A DNA stretch of 64,000 bases from Ecdyonurus torrentis. Lineage: Eukaryota; Arthropoda; Insecta; Ephemeroptera; Heptageniidae. A program made the position numbers and the translations under genes. The stretch covers positions 5,558,009-5,622,008 of the forward strand of contig OX439136.1 of assembly GCA_949318235.1 (NCBI GenBank), given 5' to 3'. Positions 54,690 through 64,000 of the stretch are shown piece after piece (the stretch's first letter is position 1; the number at the start of each line of letters is the position of its first letter). Under the pieces are notes generated by a model, which saw only the letters and a program-made list of their open reading frames with translations, had not been told where the DNA came from and did no database searches.

Positions 54690-54996
54690 TAGGGTGTATG
54701 CGGATGACGTCATATTTATTGCGCTTGGAGGCCATACTGGAGTAGTGCCTAACATTGCTCAGCATAGGACAAACTTCATTTATTCCATTTTTCTTCGGGA
54801 AATAAGTTAATTTTTTTGTTCTTGTTATTTTTCTCACATACTTGAGATACTAATTCAACATATTTACAGCATCAATGCTCTCAAAAATATTGCATAGTGT
54901 TTTTAAACTGGCAAAATGAGTTATTTTCCTATGCCACCCATGTTATTGAGTTATCCAACATGGCGTCAACTTTAACATGAATGAATAGACCCTATA
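54690..54996. mobile_element. Element I (copy I5)
   Basis: TATAGGGTGTATGCGGATG, TGACGTCA (54,705), ACATTGCTCAGCATAGGAC, TTATCCAACATGGCGTCAAC and ATGAATAGACCCTATAG. Best-preserved copy, with both ends readable as an inverted TATAGGGT pair. Confidence 0.83.
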
Positions 54997-55234
54997 GAAA
55001 CAAAATATTTACAAGTAAATATAAACATTCTATAATGATTCCTTATTGCATTGAAATTATAATATAATTCTATAAATAAAATCAAGACTATATAATAAAT
55101 AGATCATTAAAATACAATTAAAATAAATGACTAAATAATCGTTGTACTCTGACAAATGAAAACAATAGTTTTTCATGCAGTAGAACTGCTGTGAGGAGGC
55201 AGATTTATTGTAGTAAAATATGCTTCCACTTTTA
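54997..55234. other. A+T-rich intergenic DNA
   Basis: Nothing recognised. Confidence 0.5.
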
Positions 55235-55322
55235 AATGCATATTAACTTTCAAATGGTATCATAAAATTTCCTAGTTTTATTTTTAGATTTTAAGATATG
55301 AGTGATTTAAATACAACTCTTA
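55235..55322 (-). mobile_element. Element Q fragment (copy Q5)
   Basis: The minus strand reads AGAGTTGTATTTAAATCACT then CTTAAAATCTAAAAATAAAA and GATACCATTTGAAAGTTAAT, the 5' part of Q. Flanked by CTTAAG. Confidence 0.6.
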
Positions 55323-55426
55323 AGATGCCCACTCGTCCAACCTTGTAAAAGGAAGTGAGGTATGACTTGAGTTTAACAAGTAACCAGAAGTTGACCACAC
55401 TCTAAAAAAAAAAGTGCATTACTTTA

Positions 55427-55577
55427 CACTCTGGCCAAAACAAGGTCGTTCGCGCCAAAAGCTGTATCCGCGGTGCTAAACCAATCAGAGAGCGTGTTAT
55501 AAAGCTACTAGCCAATCACAGTTGACTTTACACTGTTAATAACACTGTATCCGCTCGAACTAGTATTGGGAGAAGTG
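55427..55577. mobile_element. TA-flanked MITE, family M (copy M3), nested in C6
   Basis: Removing 55,427-55,577 plus one TA restores the C sequence GCATTACTTTAGTTACG. This proves a TA duplication (55,425-55,426 and 55,578-55,579). Ends CACTCTGGCCAAAACAAGG and ATTGGGAGAAGTG. Confidence 0.92.
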
Positions 55578-55652
55578 TAGTTACGAATGTGATAACTTAT
55601 TTAAAAAAATAAATTAGATAAACACTTTTGAGTTATTATGAGCAGCTAAAAT

Positions 55653-55868
55653 GTGCTTTTCAATAAAAATAAACACGAAATGGGATCTTCAAAACTGTTG
55701 ACAATTTTTACCAGAATGTTAATGTAGCCCCACGAGAGAGCGTGAAAAAAACTGTAAAGTATATGTAATTTAAGTGACTTTTCATGTTTATGACGTCAGA
55801 AACATGCAAAAATTAATATAAAAATGTTGTGCGGGTTGCATAAATCGAAATTTCTGATCACTGCTATA
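55653..55868 (-). mobile_element. Element D fragment (copy D9), nested in C6
   Basis: AAATGGGATCTTCAAAACTG to GAAATTTCTGATCACTGC. TGACGTCA at 55,791. Both extremities are missing. Confidence 0.75.
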
Positions 55869-55984
55869 AGATCATATATTTTTTATATAATTATAAGTAA
55901 AAATGATTATATCTTAAATAAGTTATTCAATATTATTCGTAACTGAAGTAATACATCTTTCCATAGAATGTGTTAAAATTGAAG

Positions 55985-57910
55985 AATAAAATAGATATGA
56001 ATATGGATGTAGAAATATCATTCTCTTACTAGTTTAACTATATAGACATATTAGACGTCACAAATGTGTATATAAATTAATATTTAATGGCGTATAGGTC
56101 AAATTACTACTATATATAAAAGACATTAAAAGACGATTAGTTTATTATTAATAATATTTATATAATAATATAATATCATGCAACTTCTTTATAACCTATA
56201 ATTTTCTATATTAAATTGATTTGAAAAAAAAAACTTATTTTTTTTTGTTATGTTTTATAGAATTTTATTCTTTACGAGTGCTAGTATAATAAATAAAAGT
56301 TGAAATTTTATATTTTTATAGTTTTGTTCGTGCATTGAATTTATTTCAAAACGTGACTTCAGACTTTTTATTCATAACATTTCATGTTCAAATTTTGAAA
56401 ATTGTATTAAAGTAACAAAATTTTCCTTTTTTTTTTATGTAAAGTAATATTTTAAGGGTGAAAAACCTTTTTTTTTTTTTTAAATTTGTGTGACTTTTTT
56501 CAATAAATGTTTATGTTCAATGGATATCGTGTTCATATATAATTTTCTAAAGTTGTCATATCCATTGATCTTGAAAATTTTTTTTTGAAAACTATTAGAT
56601 TATAGGGTCAACTTTTTATTATTATTATTAGTTTAAACACAAAAAGTGAAATAACTTTTGAATTTAGCACATATATTTCATATTATATTTATATCCTTTG
56701 ACACGAAATTAAATTAATTACACAATTTATGTTATATTTGGTATTTAGAAATGTTTTTAAATTCAAGTAAGTTGGTATTTTACATAAATGAATTCTATGC
56801 TCAAAACAAACAAATAAATGAAGAGATGGAACCATCATACTGTACAGTATACACCTATAAAATATAGAAATAAAAATGTCCCTTAAACATTTTTGCACAT
56901 TCACATTTATTCATATTTATTTATCCATCCTGTTTTGATAAAATTGAGCATCTGTTTGCCCATTTGAATAACATTGATTTTGAATTTCGCAACAAAATAA
57001 AAATTGTTAAATATAATTGCGAGAAATGTTTATGGGAAGTACGAAGAAATTGTATTTGATGATTTGAATTGCTTTTTGTAAAAAGGATATTCATTCAAAA
57101 GTAATTTTAAAAATATTTTGCAACCAGTTTTTCGAAAAAAGGGGGCGCGCCAGGTCTGAGGTGAACTTGAAAATTGTATGTTACAATATTCTTGTCTTTC
57201 TTGTCTTGTAACTGTTTCAAAATTCTTGTTTCAACACAAATTTTATATTGTATGCCTTAATGTTTTTTGTTTTCTTTTTTTTTTTTAATATAAATTTTAA
57301 GGCTAAAAATTGAGCATAGAAGTATAATATACTTTTAACTATAAAAGTTGGATAATAGGTCATATATATATTATATAATATACTACACCATACAACCACA
57401 CAATTGCAACATTTTTTCTATATATATATAGTTTAACTCATTTTAGATATGCAATCATTATATTGATCGATATGCAATTTCTTTTAATGATTCCTTATTA
57501 ATTCTGATATCTAGAGCATTATTAATGATTTTGCATAAAGTATAAAAAATATGTATATTATTCATCTCATTATTATTTTCTTATAGTATAAATAAAGTTT
57601 AAATTTATACTATATGGACTTTGGTATTTAGTAATAAATTATTTCTCGTTTCATCACTGTTTGATGTGATTTGATATTGACATTTTTTTTTAATGAATGC
57701 GAGGCCCTACGCACGCCGTAATCAGTAACGAATCAGTTTCATAAAGTTCCACACTATTTGCTAGTTTTAATGTATACATGAAGCTTTATGCATGATCGCA
57801 TGCACAAACCTACGCCTACATATATTTGAGGCTGACTAATTGTGGCGGATCTTCAGGCTATAGGCACATTAGGTTCTGCCTGGACAAAGGTTTTAGAGTA
57901 TAAAAGAAAA
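55985..57910. other. A+T-rich intergenic DNA, 1.9 kb
   Basis: The longest stretch without a recognised repeat. There is a G+C patch GGGGGCGCGCCAGG at 57,141-57,154 and a (GA)n at 57,914-57,935. The short minus frames at 56,689 and 57,217 have no motifs. Confidence 0.5.
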
Positions 57911-58066
57911 AGAATGAGAGAGAGAGAGAGAGAGAAAAAAAAGCATACAATTTCGTTTCAAGTGCATTATTTTACAATTTTTTTTCCCACCATAATTATA
58001 GCCGTAAATTAAACGTCTCAATAAAAATCAAATTTGTATGCATATAGCATATACAAAAATTGTATA

Positions 58067-58086
58067 TCCCCCCCCCCCCCCCCCCC
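58067..58086. repeat. Poly-C tract
   Basis: About 20 C, striking in this composition. The Pro-run frame crossing it is an artefact. Confidence 0.93.
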
Positions 58087-58149
58087 GGTATGTAAAGGAA
58101 AAAATTAATCTACCTACCTACTCATTTAGACCACGGTATGCCACTTTAA

Positions 58150-58210
58150 GGCGGTGGGGGACCGACTTGGACCGGAAATCGCTAAAAGAAGAACTCTATT
58201 TTCCCAATAA
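58150..58210 (+). mobile_element. Element K left end (copy K2, truncated)
   Basis: TTAA 58,146-58,149, then GGCGGTGGGGGACCGACTTG, diverged from K at 34,963. No right end found. Confidence 0.5.
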
Positions 58211-58371
58211 TTTTTTGTACATGATTTAATTCCAATAAATCAAACACTATAATTATCAAATAAAATCAAGTAAATTTAAAAAATATATTTTTATACCAAA
58301 TAAAATTTTAATTATATTTTTAATTTTAAAAAAGTTTCTAATTTGACTAAAATTTGTCGCTCAAATTTAAA

Positions 58372-58545
58372 TTTCCACATTTACATGTTATCTTTAAAGT
58401 GTAACAACTTAAATATTTGATCGTGTTTTCACATGTTTGACATAACACATAACTAAATTTTTAAGTAACATTTCTTCTTTACTTTGTGTTATTATTATTA
58501 TTATTCGCAACCGTCCTTGTTTGCGAGATATCAGTCGGTCACCTA
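58372..58545. repeat. Repeat S (copy 2)
   Basis: Aligns with 45,876-46,045, ending GAGATATCAGTCGGTCACCT. It runs directly into a family B relic. Confidence 0.6.
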
Positions 58546-58660
58546 CCCCGGTTTCGGTTTCGGTCACATCCACTTTTGTCTCTACTTACTACGCATGCGC
58601 ACTATGTTAAAAAGGAAGCATATATAAGCTAAATTCCTTAAAGTCAGTCTCAAATCAATA
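58546..58660. mobile_element. Family B relic (copy B5)
   Basis: GGTTTCGGTCACATCCAC, then TACTACGCATGCGCAC (GCATGCGC 58,593-58,600), then a strongly decayed right arm. Confidence 0.55.
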
Positions 58661-59388
58661 AAAAAAAGAGGTTAAAATTTTTAATTTTAGATCTACAGTC
58701 GGGAGAAGCTAACAATGCTTTCAGTTGGTTTAAAAATCCAACAATCGATTATTTTTAACATACAAAGAATACAAACTAGTACGCTATTTTGGGTGATTGT
58801 TCAAAAGGTTGAAATATCGCCCAATATTGTTAGAATCTCGGTATATATACTTTATGAGCTGTTAATTTATCAAAAAAATATTGGATCATATTGATAAAAC
58901 ATTATAAAATAAAGTACTTTGATCATTAATTCAAAATATTTTTTTCCCCATTAAGATACAAACATAGAATAAAAAAAAATTATATAATATGTTATTAAAA
59001 AAAAATATTTAGTACTAATAAAAATTCTACATCACGTCTTTTAAAATGACTAATGACCTTCTCTATATTTTATAACGGTCATTTATCTCAATATTTTGAG
59101 ATGTCAAAAAAATTACATGAAAATCGAAGTAGGAAAACACTGCTACATAGAGATTAAAATTCTTTAACAAATATTTGCATACCTTGATTAATAAAATTGA
59201 TGAACCGGCGAGTATATACATATAGTATACATATAATATGTTCACAGGAAAAATATTAGTTCATTTCTACCTAGATTAATGTTGATTTTTAAATTTAGTT
59301 AAAAACTATATATTATGTTGATTTTAAAAGTTTTCATGTTTATTAACAATATTTATTTATTTGTAAATATTGACTTTTTTTTCTACCA
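58661..59388. other. A+T-rich intergenic DNA
   Basis: Nothing recognised. Confidence 0.5.
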
Positions 59389-59455
59389 TTAAGGTGGAGA
59401 CAGCGGTCAAAGTTTCGCGTTTTTATTGTGACAGCGATAGTAAACTAGCTCTCTA

Positions 59456-59886
59456 GGCCGGCGCAGCCGTCAATCGGTCTCGGAGCGACAGTGAGCGATA
59501 GCTATCGCTCGATTCCTATTGGCTGTTAGTTTTGGATAACGGTGCATGCAGTCGCAAATTTAACTCTGTCGGCCCGTGCGAAAAAGTACGACAAAGTTAG
59601 AAATTTTCTAACTTTTTGCGATAACTCGCGCGACCGCATCCAATAGAATGTGTGCGATTAAGCAAAGCGAGCGACAGCCAATGAAGCAGTGTAACGTCAC
59701 ATATCAAACGCATGCGCAGTGCCGGTAAGCTAGCGCTCGGGCTCTCTCGGGCTGACTCGGGAATTCTCAATCGGACTTGTAAACATGCTCCGATAACATG
59801 ACGGCTGCGCTACCTTATCGGACGGAGCCAATCGGTCTCCAATCGGTTCTTTTCGCACCGGGTCCGATTGACGGCTGCGCCGGCCT
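59456..59886. mobile_element. Element L, copy 1 of a tandem triplet (431 bp)
   Basis: Ends GGCCGGCGCAGCCGTCAATC and GATTGACGGCTGCGCCGGCC. The interior has a GCGATAGCTATCGC palindrome, the GCATGCGC motif (59,710), a GTAACGTCAC half-CRE and CTCGGGCTGACTCGGG repeats. CpG-rich. The outer left flank is TCTA rather than TTAA; the right flank is TTAA (59,887-59,890), shared with copy 2. Confidence 0.9.
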
Positions 59887-59890
59887 TTAA

Positions 59891-60341
59891 GGCCGGCGCA
59901 GCCGTCAATCGGTCTCGGAGCGACAGTGAGCGATAGCTATCGCTCGATTCCTATTGGCTGTTAGTTTTGGATAACGGTGCATGCAGTCGCAAATTTAACT
60001 CTGTCGGCCCGTGCGAAAAAGTCCGACAAAGTTAGAAAATTTCTAACTTTTTGCGACAACGCGCGCGACCGCTTCCAATAGAATGTGTGCGATTCAGCAA
60101 AGCGAGCGACAGCCAATGAAAAAGTGTAACGTCACATATCAAGCACATGCGCAGTGCCGGAAAGCTAGCGCTCGGGCTCACTCGGGCTGACTCGGGCTGA
60201 CTCGGGCTGACTCGGGAATTCTCAATCGGACTTGTAACCATGCTCCGATAACATGACGGCTGCGCTACCTTATCGGACGGAGCTAATCGCTCTCCAATCG
60301 GTTCTTTTCGCACCGGAACCGATTGACGGCTGCGCCGGCCT
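59891..60341. mobile_element. Element L, copy 2 (451 bp)
   Basis: Between TTAA 59,887-59,890 and 60,342-60,345. Differs from copies 1 and 3 by scattered substitutions and by extra CGGGCTGACT units (60,179-60,219), which account for most of its extra length. Motif CATGCGC at 60,147. A 93-codon minus frame through the arm recurs in copy 3 but reads only TIR sequence. Confidence 0.9.
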
Positions 60342-60345
60342 TTAA

Positions 60346-60776
60346 GGCCGGCGCAGCCGTCAATCGGTCTCGGAGCGACAGTGAGCGATAGCTATCGCTC
60401 GATTCCTATTGGCTGTTAGTTTTGGATAACGGTGCATGCAGTCGCAAATTTAACTCTGTCGGCCCGTGCGAAAAAGTACGACAAAGTTAGAAATTTTCTA
60501 ACTTTTTGCGATAACTCGCGCGACCGCATCCAATAGAATGTGTGCGATTAAGCAAAGCGAGCGACAGCCAATGAAGCAGTGTAACGTCACATATCAAACG
60601 CATGCGCAGTGCCGGTAAGCTAGCGCTCGGGCTCTCTCGGGCTGGCTCGGGAATTCTCAGTCGGACTTGTAAACATGCTCCGATAACATGACGGCTGCGC
60701 TACCTTATCGGACGGAGCCAATCGCTCTCCAATCGGTTCTTTTCGCACCGGGACCGATTGACGGCTGCGCCGGCCT
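60346..60776. mobile_element. Element L, copy 3 (431 bp)
   Basis: Nearly identical to copy 1, with only a few differences seen (for example GCTGGCTCGG against GCTGACTCGG). Its right end GCCGGCCT runs into AATG, so the outer TTAA is altered. Motif GCATGCGC at 60,600. Confidence 0.9.
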
Positions 60777-60805
60777 AATGATTGGCTAGCGGGTTTACGC
60801 GCTAA

Positions 60806-60870
60806 GGCCGACGCAGCCGTCAGTCGGTCTTTTTGCGACAAGGACCGTTAGAGTGCGCTAGAGTTAGGAT
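60806..60870 (+). mobile_element. Degenerate L-like left end
   Basis: TAAGGCCGACGCAGCCGTCA and GTCGGTCTTTTTGCGAC are a diverged L terminus just after the triplet. It is possibly an older fourth copy or part of X itself. Confidence 0.55.
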
Positions 60871-61553
60871 TGGTCTAACTTTTTGCGCAAAGCCAATCGG
60901 GAGCCAGCGATAGTTGTCGCACGGTTATCGCTCCAGGCAGCAATTGACGGCGCATTTCTTTAACTTTTGCGGTAGCGGTAATGCGCTTCGCATAAGTTAG
61001 ACTTCACCTAACTTTTGCGAAAACAATAAGAATGCGGTATGACGTCGGCCAATCAGATGCGCCACACCAAGACCACAGCTGGGCCACAGAGGCATCGGCA
61101 GATGACATTCGTAATATGTCCCGCGCAAATTCAAGCCAATTTTTAAACTCCTGTGTGCTTTGTGTTAAATCTTGTTAATAATAAGGTCTGATATAAAATT
61201 TTTAGTGTGTAATTAATTTTTTCAAGACTAAAAATAAATGCAAATCGTTAATTTTGCTTAAAAACCTCTATTATTAATTTATTAATCTTGTCTCTTTTTG
61301 TCAGGGGCATGGTCCTCCATTTTAAATGGCCGTTTATCACAAAACTTTAGGGGGTAAAAATTTGACCGCTGTTTGCTCAGCTATCGCAGTCACATTTTAA
61401 TGGAAATGCGATTGCGATAATTTGACCACTATTTCCACCTTGATAGAAAATATATATAATAATATAAAGTTATTGAAAATAATGTTAAAAGTAATCAAAA
61501 ATCACTATTTTATCTATTTTAACCACTTTGTTCATTATTTATCTATGTCATTT

Positions 61554-62179
61554 AAGATATAAGATATAAGATAAGATATAAGATTTTATTACGTTCTATG
61601 TCTTTACAGAGTAGAACAAGTCAAATAACACAAAATACATCAACAAAAAATAACATGTAGAATCACTATATGGCTGTTACACAGGATATTAATAAAAAAA
61701 AAAATAATAATAGTAATAATAATAAGGAAAAACTTAGGCTAGTTATACTTAACGTTATTACATGCAAGAAAATCAGCGACACTATAAAACATATTGTCAA
61801 GCAGGTATCTCTGGACCATTCTTTTAAAAGAAACATAAGAATCACAATCTTTTATATTATTAGGGAGTGCATTATATAAAAAAGGAATACAATATTCAGG
61901 ACCCTTTTGGCTAAGAGACATCCTCTTTTTTTCAACATAATAGCCCCCATTATTTCTAGTCTCGTAGGAATGGACGCTATGAACCGTTCTGAACCATGAT
62001 GGATATCTCCTCAAAAATTTTACACATTCATAAATAAATATTGAAGGCAATGGTAAGATATCCAGTTCTAAAAAATGTGGACGACATGACATTGGGGGGT
62101 ATGTACCAAACATGGTTCTCACTGCCCGCTTTTGCATAACAAAAACGTCGCTTGTATTAAATTGTTGCATTGAGTGTTC
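61554..62179 (-). mobile_element. 5'-truncated LINE 3' end
   Basis: Minus strand: ORF C-terminus (62,170-61,739), 3' UTR of about 150 bases, AATAAAATC, then a tail of tandem TATCTTA-type heptamers (about 61,590-61,554). A stop codon just upstream of the first Met and the sudden start mark 5' truncation. Confidence 0.8.
61739..62170 (-). pseudogene. LINE reverse-transcriptase C-terminal fragment (143 aa)
   Basis: An intact frame, but only the region after the reverse-transcriptase domain. Recognisable blocks in order: VMQKRAVRTMFG (residues 11-22, the conserved 'QKRAVR' segment), FLELDILPLPSIFIYECV (33-50), HSYETRN (67-73, the 'HxYxTR' signature), FLYNALPNNIK (97-107) and FKRMVQRYLL (115-124). 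These are standard closing blocks of jockey/CR1-like ORF2 proteins. The catalytic palm and endonuclease are missing, so it cannot act on its own. Being open over 143 codons in A+T-rich DNA, it is younger than the relics at 34,037 and 36,580. Confidence 0.85.
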
Positions 62180-62330
62180 TTATTAATCTTATCTAAAATG
62201 TATGTATTTGTCAAGACAAATTATTAGCTTCAAACACGTAAAAATGTATCGAGTATCATAATATACTATAGTAACTAACTTTTTTTATTATTATTAAATT
62301 ATTATTATTGACTAATAACTAATAAGTAAT
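62180..62330. other. A+T-rich spacer
   Basis: No feature recognised between the LINE fragment and the family B pair. Confidence 0.5.
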
Positions 62331-62358
62331 AAAGGAACAACTGTTTTGAGGCTGACTA

Positions 62359-62523
62359 TTGACTGATAAAGGAACAAATGTTTTAAAGACGACTATAAGC
62401 GATTTCGGTCACATCCCCTTTCGTTTTTACTTACTACGCATGCGCAGAACGTCGAAACGGAAGCGGATGTGAGCAAAATTGCTTATATAGTCAGCCTTAA
62501 AACAGTTGTTTCTTAATTATTCA
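62359..62523. mobile_element. Hairpin MITE, family B (copy B6)
   Basis: GACTGATAAAGGAACAAATG at the left and CAGTTGTTTCTTAATTATTC at the right. GCATGCGC at 62,438. Just upstream, 62,330-62,358 is an extra B left end (AATAAAGGAACAACTG), a partial copy into which B6 inserted. Confidence 0.8.
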
Positions 62524-62656
62524 ATAAGCAATTTCACTCACATCCACTTCCGTTTCAACGTAATGCGCATGCGTAGTAGATATAGAAACAGAAGCGGATG
62601 TGATCGAAATCACTTAAAGTCAGCTTCAAAACAGTTGTTCCTTTATTAGTCAATTA
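62515..62656. mobile_element. Family B (copy B7), left end truncated
   Basis: AAGCAATTTCACTCACATCC at the left, TGCGCATGCG at 62,564, and TTGTTCCTTTATTAGTCAAT at the right. The outer left terminus is missing at the junction with B6. Confidence 0.78.
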
Positions 62657-62680
62657 TTATTATAATAGCTTTTTGAATGC

Positions 62681-62920
62681 ACGGAAAACATAAATTTGTT
62701 AAATTATTTAGTTAACTCTTCAGTACAAATCAATAAATTGGTTAAAAAAAAAAAAAGTTTGAACAATAACTCAATTGTTATAGTGTAAATGTTATTTCTT
62801 CAGTGGAAAATAGTTAGCTCTTTAAATCTTAAAAAATCTTTGTTTAAATCTAACAAATTTATTCTGAAAAACGTCTAAATAGTAACTTTTTATTTACTTT
62901 TTATTTTCTGTGCATTATAC
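62681..62920. mobile_element. CACGG-ended element (240 bp)
   Basis: Starts CACGGAAAACATAAATTTG and ends TTTTATTTTCTGTG. Words GTTAACTCTTCAGT and CTTCAGTGG are repeated. It is similar in ends to the 10,022-11,060 element but short. Confidence 0.5.
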
Positions 62921-62959
62921 AAAATGATTTAGGATAACTTTTAGGGGCTCTATACCTGT

Positions 62960-63110
62960 AATATAAGGGTATGATGCATTGAATCTATATATTACGTAAT
63001 TTATGCTGCATTGAATATTACTATGTATTGTAGAACACAAACGCTGCTAATTTGTAATAACATAAGTATAATTGTGCTGAACATCTTAACTATATGCTAT
63101 GTCGTATAAT
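62960..63110. repeat. Family N body
   Basis: ATTACGTAATTTATGCTGCA, TTGTAGAACACAAACGCTGC and ATGCTATGTCGTATAATCG parallel 1,280-1,440. Confidence 0.45.
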
Positions 63111-63288
63111 CGCTTCACTTGTAGATTTTTTTTTCTCTGTCTCCGTCTCTCTCTCTCTCTGTCTCTCTATTTCATGCTTGTCAGTTCTTTTTTTCCTTTC
63201 TTTCCATTCTGCATTTACCATATACATATATTATGTATTGTATATTATTATGTATAATTATGTGTTTGTATATATATTGTATAATGTA

Positions 63289-63450
63289 CAGGGGCGGATC
63301 CAGGGGGGGGGCGGTGGGAGCGACCGCCCCCCCCAAACGGCCCACGTGGGTGGAAAAAAATGAGCAAAAGTTGAAAAAAATTTGGTCAAAAAAATTTTTT
63401 TTGCGCCTTCGGCGCAACTTTTATTGCTGGATAAGCGTTTGAATCCTGAC
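63289..63450 (+). mobile_element. CAGGGGCGGATCC end, unpaired
   Basis: CAGGGGCGGATCCAGGGGGG opens a G/C-rich block, then TTGGTCAAAAAAATTTTTTTTGCGCC. The sequence style is that of hAT-like MITE ends. No complementary right end was found before the next element, so it is truncated or the partner was displaced by the 63,463 insertion. Confidence 0.5.
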
Positions 63451-63462
63451 TACAGTAAATAC

Positions 63463-63967
63463 CAGACATGGGCATGAGCGTCTTGTTTGAGCGACGCTCA
63501 CGTGAGCGCGCTCAAAAATTGAGAGCGGAGCGGGAGCGTCGCTCATTTATTAGGGTCGCGAGCGTGAGCGCGAGCGCGATTAAAATGTTGTGAAAAGAGC
63601 GACTTGATCGTGCCTTATTTTTTGCTTTGAGGAATACAAAATGAGAAACCTAAAATATAGTAATTTATGTGGTTCGATTTATGAAATGTCTAATTTTTGC
63701 AAATTAATCAATTAATATACCTTCTACCACAGTTAAAATTGCGGTATAAGCTATTTCCTAATCACTAGAACGGTCCAGCTAAGAGTCACACCCACATTTT
63801 TAAGACTTAAAGGAGTGACATAAGAGCGCGCTCATAAAATTCAAGAGCGTGAGCGTGAGCACGCTCATAAGTTAAATTGTGAGCGCATAGCGTGAGCGCG
63901 ATCAGTTACGTGATCGCGAGCGCGGAGCGCGAGCGTGCTCATATTTAAAGAGCGCTGGCCATGTCTG
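63463..63967. mobile_element. hAT-type element with GAGCGY subterminal repeats (505 bp)
   Basis: Ends CAGACATGGGCATGAGCG and AGCGCTGGCCATGTCTG. Perfect 8-bp flanking repeat GTAAATAC (63,455-63,462 and 63,968-63,975). Both sides are packed with GAGCGC/GAGCGT hexamers (for example GAGCGTGAGCGCGAGCGCG). Short repeated subterminal motifs are where hAT transposases bind, which fits. The middle is A+T-rich and non-coding. Confidence 0.92.
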
Positions 63968-64000
63968 GTAAATACAGTATAACCAAAAATAATATTTTTA

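Larger units (their letters stand above)
55397..55980. mobile_element. TA-type MITE, family C (copy C6), with nested M3 and D9
   Basis: CACTCTAAAAAAAAAAGTGC at the left and CATCTTTCCATAGAATGTG at the right. M is inserted in the left terminus and a D fragment in the centre, giving a three-layer nest. Confidence 0.8.
59393..61439. mobile_element. TTAA-type element X (about 2.05 kb) enclosing the L array
   Basis: TTAA at 59,389-59,392, then GGTGGAGACAGCGGTCAAAG. The right end GACCACTATTTCCACC is followed by TTGA (61,440-61,443). The inverted ends also share TGTGACAGCGATAG / GCTATCGCAGTCACA further in. The left arm is only about 63 bp before the L array starts. The interior 60,777-61,380 has TTGGCTAGCGGGTTTACGCG and AGTTAGACTTCACCTAACTT. 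No transposase recognised. Confidence 0.7.

Noticed and set aside
60032..60841. Two similar minus-strand frames in the L array, starting near MRKEPIGERLAPSDKVAQP
   Set aside because: They recur only because L copies 2 and 3 repeat; they read through terminal inverted repeats and have no known domain.

Overview
This is a 64 kb, strongly A+T-rich stretch of animal nuclear DNA that is almost entirely non-coding and repeat-derived. I infer a metazoan, probably a marine invertebrate. The basis is pol III tRNA-derived SINEs with internal A and B boxes, 5'-truncated LINE 3' ends with simple-repeat tails, many small hairpin DNA transposons (MITEs), long di- and tetranucleotide arrays, and a few exon-like segments with GT/AG splice signals. 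The species and phylum cannot be fixed by eye. I see no bacterial operon, rRNA, CRISPR array or intact transposase.

The dominant signal is a crowd of MITEs in several layers. At least ten families have TTAA at one or both ends and outward ends of the form TTAA-(A)RG. Letters are local names: A, D, F, K, L, P, Q, R, T and X. They insert into each other and sometimes abut through one shared TTAA (R-A-A' at 31,595-32,198; three L copies at 59,456-60,776). A second layer has TA target duplications (B, C, M). A third has 8-bp duplications and CAG...CTG ends, as in hAT elements (13,039; 34,812; 54,490; 63,463). One element (46,887) has a 9-11 bp duplication. Nesting is frequent; for example, M and D both lie inside C at 55,397-55,985, and F lies inside Q at 6,715-7,533.

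Layout. 1-9,800: foldback G, elements F, D, A, C and Q with F, one SINE and several (AT)n arrays. 9,800-11,060: hairpin H, then a 1-kb CACGG-ended element holding a textbook pol II core promoter and a nearby AATAAA. 11,060-25,000: D, I, hAT, M, B, C/U, T' and O/V elements and the long (TTTA)n and (AACG)n arrays. 25,000-33,800: a second SINE, W, P, C, T, I and the R-A-A' cluster. 33,800-38,400: a LINE 3' end, a 338-bp essentially perfect palindrome, a hAT element with a transposase-like remnant, another LINE relic, A4 and a 51-nt exon-like segment. 38,400-48,600: (GATT)n, O with nested B, D, a long SINE, Q, A copies, a 137-nt exon-like segment and Z. 48,600-59,400: I, M, an orphan 191-residue zinc-knuckle ORF on the minus strand, Q, hAT, I and C/M/D. 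59,400-61,440: a G+C-rich, CpG-rich island made of three tandem L elements inside X. 61,440-64,000: a LINE 3' end, two B copies and a GAGCGY-rich hAT-type element.

The protein-level content is small: the gag/ORF1-like ORF (51,825-52,400), three LINE reverse-transcriptase C-terminal relics, one possible hAT remnant, two internal-exon candidates, and a signal-peptide-like reading frame present on both arms of the palindrome. The most interesting cross-cutting pattern is the recurrence of the palindromic CRE motif TGACGTCA (at least 25 hand-located copies) in otherwise unrelated MITE families, with a GCATGCGC motif recurring in families B and L.
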